10,428 bases of DNA from an uncultured Desulfuromonas sp. (lineage in GTDB: Bacteria; Desulfobacterota; Desulfuromonadia; Desulfuromonadales; Trichloromonadaceae): positions 1 through 10,428 of the forward strand of contig CALJLX010000228.1 of the NCBI GenBank assembly GCA_937982495.1, read 5' to 3'. The notes beneath the pieces were generated by a model. It was not told where the DNA came from. It did no database searches and saw nothing but the letters and a program-made list of their open reading frames with translations. The translations under genes and the position numbers were made by a program. Positions 5,371-10,428 of this stretch are shown here, in pieces. Positions within the stretch are counted from its first letter, which is position 1. Each line of letters starts with the position of its first letter.

Positions 5371-6777
5371 TCACTTGCGCCGCAGCAGGGGCAGCACCTT
5401 GGCCGCCGCCTGGTTCGAGGCGTTGACGCAGTCGTTGAGGCCGACGCCGTAAAAGGAATTGCCGGTGAAAACCAGCCCCGGACAGGCGGCCAGGCGCTCG
5501 TCCAGCGCCGCCAGGCGCCGACCGTGGCCGACGGTATACTGGGGGATCGCCTGTTCGTGGCGGAAGATGCGCACGAAATCGGGCGCGACGGCGATCCCCA
5601 TGATTTCCTTGAGATCGGCCATCACCCGCTGCTTGACTTCCTCCTCGCTCAGGGCGATAGCGCCGGGATTGGTCGCCCCGCCCATCATCGAACGCAGCAA
5701 CACCTTGCCCGCCGGGGCCCGGTTGGGGAAGATGCTCGAATCCCAGAGGGTGCCGAGAATCGATTTGCCTTCCTTCTTGGGAATGAGGTAGCCGAAACCG
5801 TCGAGGTCGCGGGCGATCTTCTCCCGCTCGTAGCCGAAGCAGACCACGTTCATCGGCGCGTAGGGAATCTCCCGCAAAATCGCGCTCATTCCCCCATCCA
5901 GTTCTTCGACCATCCCCGCCAGGGCATGGGCGGGGGCGGCGCTGACGACGATTTCCGCGTCGACGCTGCCGCCGTCGGCCAGTTTCAGTTCGAACCCGTC
6001 GGCTTTTTTAACGATGGCGACCACCGCCGCGCCGGTGCGGACCTCGCCGGCGAGAGCGGCGGCGGTGCGGTCGGTCAACTCCTGAATCCCGCCGGTGAAG
6101 GAGGTCAGCACCCCGCCGGGACCGGCGGCGCTGGCCACCACCTTCCCCGCCTTGCGTTCCTCCCGCTTCTTTTTGGCCATCTTGACCATGGCCTTGAGCA
6201 GACCGCCGTATTCCCGCTCCAGCTGCCGGATGCGGGGAAAACAGCTTTTCAGGCTCATCGTTTCCGGGTCGCCGGCGAAGATGCCGGAGACCATCGGCGC
6301 GATCAGCTTGTCGAGGGCCTCGGCGCCGAGCCGCCGGCGACCGAAGTCGGCGAGGGTCTCGTCGGCCTCGCCGGTGGCGGCGGGGACCAGCAGCTCCCCG
6401 GCCAGGCGCAGCTTGCCGGGCCAGGAAATGAGCTTGGATTTCAGGAAAGCGGGACCGTTTTCCGGCAGCCGATGCAGTTCGGCGCCCGAATAGATGAAAC
6501 GCTTGCGGGCGTTGTCGTCGGAGCGCAGCAGGCGCTCGCGGATGCCGAGCTTGTCGCACAGCTCCAGGGTCATCGGCTTGCTGTCGAGAAAGCCGTTGGG
6601 GCCCCACTCGCAGAGGAAGCCCTCTTCCCGGATGCTCAGCACCTTGCCGCCGGTGCGCTCTTTCTTTTCGAGCACCACCGTGCTCACTTCCAGACCTTCG
6701 GCCCGGGCTTGCTCTTCGATGGCATAGGCAACGGAAAGGCCGGAAATACCGGCCCCGATAATCGCAACGCGGGTCAT
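5371..6777 (-). CDS. hemG: Protoporphyrinogen/coproporphyrinogen oxidase (FAD-dependent, HemY/PgoX type)
   Basis: The predicted 468-aa flavoprotein carries out the six-electron oxidation of a porphyrinogen to a porphyrin late in heme synthesis. The N-terminus holds the FAD-binding GAGISG (8-13) and E37 at the end of the second beta strand; ERTGGK (40-45) follows. The GPNGFLD segment (residues 59-65) and C-terminal FTGNSFYGVGLNDCV are typical of the family and contact FAD. Length is normal. Whether it produces protoporphyrin (classical pathway) or coproporphyrin (monoderm-type pathway) depends on hemH/hemQ genes elsewhere. It is soluble or membrane-associated, with no signal peptide. The start has GAGGAG 7 nt upstream. 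A 59-nt gap separates it from the SHOCT gene upstream; the two may share a transcript. It belongs to the oxygen-dependent enzyme class, which is of interest if the host is an anaerobe. Confidence 0.93.
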   Translation of the reverse strand: MTRVAIIGAGISGLSVAYAIEEQARAEGLEVSTVVLEKKERTGGKVLSIREEGFLCEWGPNGFLDSKPMTLELCDKLGIRERLLRSDDNARKRFIYSGAELHRLPENGPAFLKSKLISWPGKLRLAGELLVPAATGEADETLADFGRRRLGAEALDKLIAPMVSGIFAGDPETMSLKSCFPRIRQLEREYGGLLKAMVKMAKKKREERKAGKVVASAAGPGGVLTSFTGGIQELTDRTAAALAGEVRTGAAVVAIVKKADGFELKLADGGSVDAEIVVSAAPAHALAGMVEELDGGMSAILREIPYAPMNVVCFGYEREKIARDLDGFGYLIPKKEGKSILGTLWDSSIFPNRAPAGKVLLRSMMGGATNPGAIALSEEEVKQRVMADLKEIMGIAVAPDFVRIFRHEQAIPQYTVGHGRRLAALDERLAACPGLVFTGNSFYGVGLNDCVNASNQAAAKVLPLLRRK

Positions 6778-6836
6778 GTCGACGCTCCTCGGGAAAAGTC
6801 CGTCCCCTCTCCCCTTTCGGGGTTGCGGAAGACGGG

Positions 6837-7364
6837 TCAGGGATTGATGATGGCGACGGGGTGACTGGCGAGGAGTTCGTCCTTCAGCCGGGCGAACTCC
6901 TCGGTACTGATCAGCCCCTGGTCGAGCAGGCGCACCAGTTGGTCGAGACGGCGCAGGCGCTGGGCCTCGGGATCTTCGAGCTGCATCACCGGCACCCGGT
7001 CGAGGAGGATCGGTTCCGTCGGGTTGGCGCTCGCCGTCGGCTGCCCCAAGCGCAGGGAGGCGACGCCGCCGAAGAGCTTGACTTCCACCGCCCGGTCGCG
7101 AAAGACCGGATCGCTGAGGACTTCGCGGAGTTTTTCGGCGTTCTTGCGGAATTTGCGGAAAAAGAGATAGCCGGAGAGGAGGATCAGGGCGAAGCCCCCG
7201 CCGAGAATCCAGGGCATGTATTCCACGACACCCCGGAAAAAGACGACCGCCACGCCCACCAGCACCAGCAGCAGGACATGCAGCAGCAGGACCAGGTAGG
7301 CGACCATGACCCCGCTGAACAGGCCCTTGTCTTCCTTTTTCTTTTCTGTCTTTTCACTCGTCAT
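6837..7364 (-). CDS. SHOCT-domain membrane protein, function unknown
   Basis: The predicted 175-aa protein has a charged N-terminus (EKTEKKKEDK), two hydrophobic helices (about 19-44 and 50-70), a middle region that I do not recognise (75-130), and a C-terminal SHOCT domain (about 137-166; LDQLVRLLDQGLISTEEF). SHOCT is a short oligomerisation-type motif common at the ends of unrelated membrane proteins; it gives no specific function. I chose the ATG at 7364 because the frame upstream, to 7445, runs through the candidate promoter and has non-protein-like composition; no good Shine-Dalgarno is visible there. It lies 59 nt upstream of hemG and may be cotranscribed. The middle region might be cytoplasmic. 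Confidence 0.72.
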   Translation of the reverse strand: MTSEKTEKKKEDKGLFSGVMVAYLVLLLHVLLLVLVGVAVVFFRGVVEYMPWILGGGFALILLSGYLFFRKFRKNAEKLREVLSDPVFRDRAVEVKLFGGVASLRLGQPTASANPTEPILLDRVPVMQLEDPEAQRLRRLDQLVRLLDQGLISTEEFARLKDELLASHPVAIINP

Positions 7365-7422
7365 AAAGGCTGTTTTTCGGCTCCATGAGCGGCCGGGAAA
7401 GGCCGGGTTAAAATCGCGGAAC

Positions 7423-7452
7423 AGCATAACATCATTCCCGGGCATTCGCCAA
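7423..7452 (-). promoter_or_regulatory. Candidate sigma70 promoter for SHOCT gene and hemG
   Basis: On the minus strand, TTGGCG (7452-7447) is followed after 18 nt by TATGCT (7428-7423), which has an upstream TG giving an extended -10 element. The predicted start near 7416 lies about 52 nt before the ATG at 7364. Position and orientation fit the SHOCT gene and support the shorter start. Confidence 0.45.
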
Positions 7453-7482
7453 GACGTACTTGGTCCGCGCCGACGGTCTTGG
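7449..7482. repeat. Inverted repeat between divergent promoters (possible operator)
   Basis: CCAAGAC (7449-7455) and GTCTTGG (7476-7482) are reverse complements 20 nt apart. A smaller inverted pair, CCAAG/CTTGG (7449-7453, 7459-7463), shares the left arm. They sit between the -35 boxes of the divergent candidate promoters, ending 3 nt before that of the transporter. A regulator could bind here, but none is encoded nearby. Confidence 0.35.
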
Positions 7483-7485
7483 CTA

Positions 7486-7514
7486 TTGACGGCGGCGGAG
7501 GCAAAGCCTATAAA
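7486..7514 (+). promoter_or_regulatory. Sigma70-type promoter for the MFS transporter gene
   Basis: TTGACG (7486-7491) and TATAAA (7509-7514) are separated by exactly 17 nt; both boxes match consensus at 5 of 6 positions. The predicted start is near 7521, giving a leader of about 33 nt. An in-frame ATG at 7479 lies upstream of the -35 box and so cannot be the start of translation from this promoter. Confidence 0.75.
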
Positions 7515-7553
7515 GAGTGGCCGGACACGGCTTTTCCCGAGGATTGCACTGGC

Positions 7554-8708
7554 ATGCTCTACACCCCCGCCTTCACGGCCATGTTTCTGGCCAACTTCTG
7601 CACCGTCTCAAGCTTCGGCGCCTTCTATCTCTTTCCTCTCTTCATCACCGAGCACGGCGGCGACAAAAGCGACATCGGCCTGATCATGGGCGGCTTCGCC
7701 CTGGCCTCGGCCCTCTGCCGCCCCTGGGTGGCGAACATGATCGACCGGTTGGGACGCAAGAAGAGTTACCTCATCGGCTGCCTGACCATGGCCGTCATGC
7801 CCCTCTTCTACCTGACCTTCGCCGGGAATCTGGCGGACTTCTACCTGCCGCTCCTCGCGGTGCGCATTGTCCACGGCGTCGGCCTGGCCATCTGCTTCAC
7901 CGCCATCTTCACCTTCGTCGCCGACATCATCCCGCCGGGACGGCTCAACGAAGGAATCGGCATCTTCGGCGCCTCGGGGCTGATCGGCACCGCCGTCGGC
8001 CCGCTGATCGGCGAGATGGTCCTGCGCCGTTACGGCTTCGACGCCTTCTTCATCGCCGCCGGGCTGCCCGCCCTGGCCGCGTTGCTCATCACCCTGAGCC
8101 TCGCCGACACCTACGCCCCCCGGGAACAGCAACCCGGCCCCGGCTTCTTTACCCTGCTCGGGCGGCGCAAACACCTCGCCATCGCCCTGCTCTCGCTGCT
8201 CTTCGGCTTCGGCCTGGCCGCCTCGGGGAATTTCGTCGCTCCCCTGGCCCAGGCCAGAAGTCTGCCCTTCGTCTCCCTCTACTTCATCGCCTACTCCACC
8301 GCCGCCGTCCTCATCCGCCTGATCGGCGGACGCCTGGCCGACCGCATCGGCGAGGCCCGCATCCTCCCCTATGCCCTGGTCATCACCGCCGGCGGCCTGC
8401 TGGCGTTGATCTTTGTTGCAAGCGCTCCGGCCTTTTTCGCCGCGGGCTTTCTCGCCGGCGCCGGGCACGGGCTGCTCTTTCCCACCCTCAACGCCCTGGC
8501 GCTGCGCGACGAGCCGGCCCAGAATCGGGGCAAGATCACCGGCATCTTCACCGGCGGCATCGACACCGGCGCCTTCGCCGGCGCCGTCATCCTCGGCTAT
8601 CTGGGCGAGTGGGGCGGACTCGAACTGATTTTCACCGTCGGCGGCGGCGCCCTCCTTTTGGGACTGGCCCTGGCGCGTCCGAACGGACAAAGGCGCGGCG
8701 CCACTTGA
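7554..8708 (+). CDS. MFS (major facilitator superfamily) transporter
   Basis: The predicted 384-aa inner-membrane protein has about twelve hydrophobic helices throughout. The loop between helices 2 and 3 carries motif A as MIDRLGRKKS (62-71), and a second copy, GGRLADRIG, appears in the C-terminal half, which is the classic MFS two-fold repeat. Charged loops are few and short; the protein is a little shorter than the typical 400 aa. The substrate cannot be told; the family includes drug and sugar efflux pumps. The start at 7554 was chosen because the longer frame from 7479 would begin inside the promoter; a Shine-Dalgarno (GAGG at 7539-7542) is present but somewhat distant. No operon partner: a second promoter for the chaperone gene overlaps its stop codon. 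Confidence 0.9.
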   Translation: MLYTPAFTAMFLANFCTVSSFGAFYLFPLFITEHGGDKSDIGLIMGGFALASALCRPWVANMIDRLGRKKSYLIGCLTMAVMPLFYLTFAGNLADFYLPLLAVRIVHGVGLAICFTAIFTFVADIIPPGRLNEGIGIFGASGLIGTAVGPLIGEMVLRRYGFDAFFIAAGLPALAALLITLSLADTYAPREQQPGPGFFTLLGRRKHLAIALLSLLFGFGLAASGNFVAPLAQARSLPFVSLYFIAYSTAAVLIRLIGGRLADRIGEARILPYALVITAGGLLALIFVASAPAFFAAGFLAGAGHGLLFPTLNALALRDEPAQNRGKITGIFTGGIDTGAFAGAVILGYLGEWGGLELIFTVGGGALLLGLALARPNGQRRGAT

Positions 8709-8733
8709 CGCCGGGCATCCCCGTCACTATATT
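8705..8733 (+). promoter_or_regulatory. Sigma70-type promoter for the DnaJ-like gene
   Basis: TTGACG (8705-8710) and TATATT (8728-8733) are separated by 17 nt; each matches consensus at 5 of 6 positions. The -35 box contains the TGA stop codon (8706-8708) of the transporter gene. The predicted start near 8740 leaves a leader of about 29 nt with a Shine-Dalgarno AGGAG at 8757-8761. I see no CIRCE repeat, and no properly spaced heat-shock sigma32 boxes. Confidence 0.7.
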
Positions 8734-8768
8734 GTCAACGCATTTTCGCCTCAACCAGGAGAGAACCG

Positions 8769-9659
8769 ATGGCCAAGGATTACTACGCCCAGCTCGGCGT
8801 GAAAAAAGACGCCTCGGCGGAGGAGATCAAAAAAGCCTACCGCAAGCTGGCCGTGAAATATCACCCGGACAAGAATCCCGGCGACAAGAAAGCCGAGGAA
8901 AAATTCAAGGAGATCACCGAGGCCTACGCCGTTCTCTCCGATCCCGACAAGAAACGCCAGTACGACCAGTTCGGCGAATCGGGCTTTCATCAACGCTTCA
9001 GCCAGGAAGACATCTACCGCAACTTCGACGTGGGCGATCTCTTCCGGGAATTCGGCCTGGGGGATAACGACATCTTCGGCCACCTCTTCGGCGGCGGCCG
9101 GCGCGGCCCCTTCGGCGGCGGCACGACCCGCAGTCGCGTGGTCAAGGGGCAGGATTTCGTCATGCGCCTGGCCATCCCCTTCCGCCAGGCCATCCAAGGC
9201 GGGGAACGTCGCGTCGACTACCGCCGCGACGGGACGGTGGAACAGCTGCAAGTGCGAATTCCCGCCGGGGTCGAGACCGGCCAGCGCCTGCGCGTCGCCG
9301 GCAAGGGCGGCATCAGCCCCATGGGCGGCACGGCCGGGGATCTCTTTCTGGAGATCGAGGTCGAAGCCGATCCGATCTTCAACCGCGAGGGGGACAACCT
9401 GCACGTGCGCCTGGAAATCCCCTACACCGGCGCCTGCCTCGGCACCTCGGTGGACGTGCCGACCCTCGACGGCCCCAAGCGTGTCAAAGTGCCCCCCGGC
9501 ATCGCCGCCGGCGGCAAGATCCGCCTTGCCGGTTTCGGTATCCCCCGCTCCGGCGGCGGCAAGGGCGACCTCTACGCCACCATCGACGTGACCGTCCCCA
9601 AGACCCTGACCGAAAAGCAGAAAGAACTCCTCGAAGCGCTGAAGAAAGCCGGGCTGTAA
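8769..9659 (+). CDS. DnaJ-family co-chaperone lacking a zinc finger (CbpA-type)
   Basis: The predicted 296-aa protein is an Hsp40 that delivers unfolded clients to DnaK and stimulates its ATPase. The J domain covers residues 4-69 with the essential HPD at 32-34 and the end motif RQYDQFGESG. A Gly/Phe-rich region follows (about 95-118, e.g. FGHLFGGGRRGPFGGG), then two C-terminal substrate-binding beta domains (about 124-280). The four CxxCxGxG zinc repeats of true DnaJ are missing, so this is a class B protein like E. coli CbpA (306 aa). The final helix (LTEKQKELLEALKKAGL) matches the CbpA/DnaJ dimerisation end. No cbpM modulator gene follows. It has its own promoter and Shine-Dalgarno (AGGAG, 7 nt before ATG) and is followed by a hairpin. 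Confidence 0.95.
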   Translation: MAKDYYAQLGVKKDASAEEIKKAYRKLAVKYHPDKNPGDKKAEEKFKEITEAYAVLSDPDKKRQYDQFGESGFHQRFSQEDIYRNFDVGDLFREFGLGDNDIFGHLFGGGRRGPFGGGTTRSRVVKGQDFVMRLAIPFRQAIQGGERRVDYRRDGTVEQLQVRIPAGVETGQRLRVAGKGGISPMGGTAGDLFLEIEVEADPIFNREGDNLHVRLEIPYTGACLGTSVDVPTLDGPKRVKVPPGIAAGGKIRLAGFGIPRSGGGKGDLYATIDVTVPKTLTEKQKELLEALKKAGL

Positions 9660-9662
9660 ACA

Positions 9663-9690
9663 ACCGGGGGGACGCAGGCGTCCCCCCGGT
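9663..9690 (+). terminator. GC-rich hairpin after the DnaJ-like gene (possible terminator)
   Basis: ACCGGGGGGACGC (9663-9675) and GCGTCCCCCCGGT (9678-9690) form a perfect 13-bp inverted repeat around AG, starting 3 nt after the stop codon. It lacks a following U tract, so it is either a weak or factor-aided terminator, or an element that protects the mRNA 3' end. Confidence 0.6.
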
Positions 9691-9888
9691 GTCGGCAACC
9701 AGGCGCCACTTGACCAAGCTCCCACACCGTCTCCGACAACCTCCCCCTCCTCGTGCTCGCGGGTGTTCTTCCTTCTTCAGTGTGCGGCTATCCACCTTAG
9801 CACGCTGTCCGATCTCTGGGGAACACCTCTGCCCTTTTAAATGTCCAAATGTCAAACCCGACCCCGAGGTTGGCCCCCGAGAGGCTGA
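9691..9888. other. Intergenic stretch without a supportable gene
   Basis: About 200 nt (part of a 294-nt gap between genes) hold no ORF with protein-like content; the short frames here are rich in Pro, Arg and Ser and lack ribosome binding sites. It contains an 8-nt near-perfect tandem repeat, AAATGTCC then AAATGTCA (9839-9854), followed by AACCCGACCCC. On the minus strand this reads GGGGTCGGGTTTGACATTT, similar in my memory to sequences beside IS200/Y1-type transposases. It may be a mobile-element scar; nothing complete remains. Confidence 0.4.
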
Positions 9889-9917
9889 TTGACATCATGG
9901 CAACCCGAAGGTAATAC
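9889..9917 (+). promoter_or_regulatory. Strong sigma70-type promoter of the toxin-antitoxin operon
   Basis: A perfect -35 TTGACA (9889-9894), a 17-nt spacer and a -10 TAATAC (9912-9917; 4 of 6 matches). The predicted start near 9924 leaves a leader of about 30 nt before the antitoxin ATG. The -10 box lies inside a small inverted repeat (GAAG 9907-9910, CTTC 9917-9920), and a palindrome lies at the predicted start site. Confidence 0.75.
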
Positions 9918-9923
9918 TTCAAA

Positions 9924-9934
9924 CTACCAGGTAG
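9924..9934. promoter_or_regulatory. Palindrome, likely operator for the antitoxin
   Basis: CTACC-A-GGTAG is a perfect 5-bp inverted repeat around one base, placed exactly at the predicted transcription start. Ribbon-helix-helix antitoxins usually repress their own operon by binding such sites. A run of six T follows (9938-9943), so a very short attenuator hairpin is an alternative, but the stem would be weak. Confidence 0.5.
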
Positions 9935-9953
9935 CCCTTTTTTCGAGGTGCGT

Positions 9954-10238
9954 ATGACGACGCAAGTGAAACCCATGGCCATCAAACTGACCGCGAGCGA
10001 ACGGGAACGTCTCGGAAAACTGGCGGAAGCGAAAAAACGAACCTCTCATTGGCTGGCCAAGGAAGCCATCGGTCAGTACCTTGAACGGGAGGAAGCGGCG
10101 GAGCGTTTCCGCCGTGAAACCCTGGAACGCTGGGAGGAGTTCTGTCAGACGGGCCGGAGCGTTCCCCATGATGCCGTCATGGAATGGCTTGAATCCTGGG
10201 GTGGCGAAAATGAGGCCGAGGGGCCGAAATGCGGGTAG
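9954..10238 (+). CDS. Ribbon-helix-helix (CopG/ParD-like) antitoxin
   Basis: The predicted 94-aa protein has the layout of a type II antitoxin. A basic beta strand (KPMAIKLT, 6-13) and two helices (about 14-28 and 31-48, TSHWLAKEAIGQYLE) form the DNA-binding fold used as a dimer. The C-terminal part (about 52-83, with GRSVPHDAVMEWLESWG) is the typical segment that wraps and neutralises a ParE/RelE toxin. The start at 9954 has GAGG 5 nt upstream; a GTG two codons earlier is less likely. It overlaps the toxin gene by 10 nt. A promoter and palindrome upstream point to self-repression. Confidence 0.88.
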   Translation: MTTQVKPMAIKLTASERERLGKLAEAKKRTSHWLAKEAIGQYLEREEAAERFRRETLERWEEFCQTGRSVPHDAVMEWLESWGGENEAEGPKCG

Positions 10239-10428
10239 TCTGGCTGCCGGCGGCGGTTGCCGACCTCCAGCGCCTGCGGGAGTTCATCCTCCCTCACAAT
10301 CGCGAGGCCGCGCAACGGGCGGTCAAAGTCATCAAGGCGGCAGTGGCGATGATCGAAACCAGTCCGAGTATCGGCAAACCGGCGGAGGATCCGCCCGACT
10401 ATCAGGATCTGCCGATCCCCTTCGGCGC
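10229..10428 (+). CDS. ParE/RelE-family toxin (3' end outside window)
   Basis: The first 66 codons of a toxin in a +1 frame relative to the antitoxin are present. The start MRVVWLPAAVADLQRLREFI followed by a second helix and the stretch IGKPAEDPPDYQDLPIPFG match the ParE/RelE fold (helix hairpin, then the beta sheet). ParE members poison DNA gyrase and RelE members cleave mRNA on the ribosome; the C-terminal residues that would decide are outside the window. The frame is intact as far as visible. ATG overlaps the antitoxin end by 10 nt, with a GAGG-rich ribosome binding site inside that gene, consistent with coupled translation. Confidence 0.85.
   Translation, partial: MRVVWLPAAVADLQRLREFILPHNREAAQRAVKVIKAAVAMIETSPSIGKPAEDPPDYQDLPIPFG

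Noticed and set aside
6811..6822. CCCC-TTTC-GGGG hairpin between SHOCT gene and hemG
   Set aside because: The stem is only 4 bp with no U tract, so it is expected by chance at this GC content.
5524..6864. Plus-strand frame of 446 codons
   Set aside because: It is antisense to hemG, whose FAD motifs and start signal are clear; the product is low-complexity Gly/Ala/Gln/Asp.
8704..8724. Heat-shock sigma32 promoter (CTTGA and CCCCGT) before the DnaJ-like gene
   Set aside because: The two parts are separated by far too few bases (about 8 instead of 13-15); the sigma70 boxes fit better.
7517..9067. Plus-strand frame of 516 codons spanning the transporter and the chaperone
   Set aside because: Extremely Arg/His/Pro-rich product, no domain, and it crosses two well-supported genes in another frame.
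9689..9985. Short frames on both strands in the gap before the antitoxin
   Set aside because: No ribosome binding sites or recognisable domains, and the minus-strand frame covers the strong plus promoter.
1..10428. CRISPR arrays, tRNA, rRNA, known riboswitches, complete insertion sequences
   Set aside because: I looked for regularly spaced repeats, cloverleaf-type motifs, conserved leader motifs and transposase genes and saw none.

Overview
The window is GC-rich and densely packed, and it reads like a chromosomal segment of a Desulfuromonadales-type (Geobacter/Desulfuromonas-like) delta-proteobacterium. That placement is an inference from overall protein style and gene mix, not from a marker gene. 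It holds twelve protein genes; two are cut by the window edges. I see no rRNA, tRNA, CRISPR array or complete mobile element.

Positions 1-4203 (minus strand) hold a block read right to left: an ArfB/RF-1-type ribosome-rescue protein, SlyX, a membrane-anchored rhodanese, a MauE/DoxX-type four-helix membrane protein with a CxC motif, and a radical SAM protein with a cobalamin-binding-type N-terminal region. The spacing is so tight (3 nt, 7 nt, 4-nt overlap, 2 nt) that these five are almost certainly one operon. A candidate promoter lies at 4237-4265, embedded in a strong hairpin. After a 109-nt gap with two inverted repeats comes a KamA-family lysine 2,3-aminomutase that runs off the left edge.

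Positions 4315-5361 (plus strand, divergent) hold a tandem-ACT GcvR-like regulator followed after 3 nt by peptide deformylase (def). This faces, with only 9 nt between, a minus-strand pair: the FAD enzyme protoporphyrinogen/coproporphyrinogen oxidase (hemG) preceded by a two-helix SHOCT-domain membrane protein.

Positions 7365-9690 hold a divergent promoter region, then an MFS transporter and a zinc-finger-less DnaJ/CbpA-type co-chaperone (plus strand). Each has its own sigma70-like promoter with a 17-nt spacer; the chaperone promoter overlaps the transporter stop codon. A 13-bp GC hairpin follows the chaperone.

Positions 9691-10428 look accessory: about 200 nt with no gene, then a strong promoter with a palindrome at the predicted start site, a ribbon-helix-helix antitoxin and an overlapping ParE/RelE toxin cut by the right edge.

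Most genes are housekeeping. The best candidate for something undescribed is the rhodanese / MauE-like / radical SAM trio at 1112-3656. It combines periplasmic or membrane thiol chemistry with a radical SAM enzyme whose cluster motif is Cx4Cx2C instead of the usual Cx3Cx2C.
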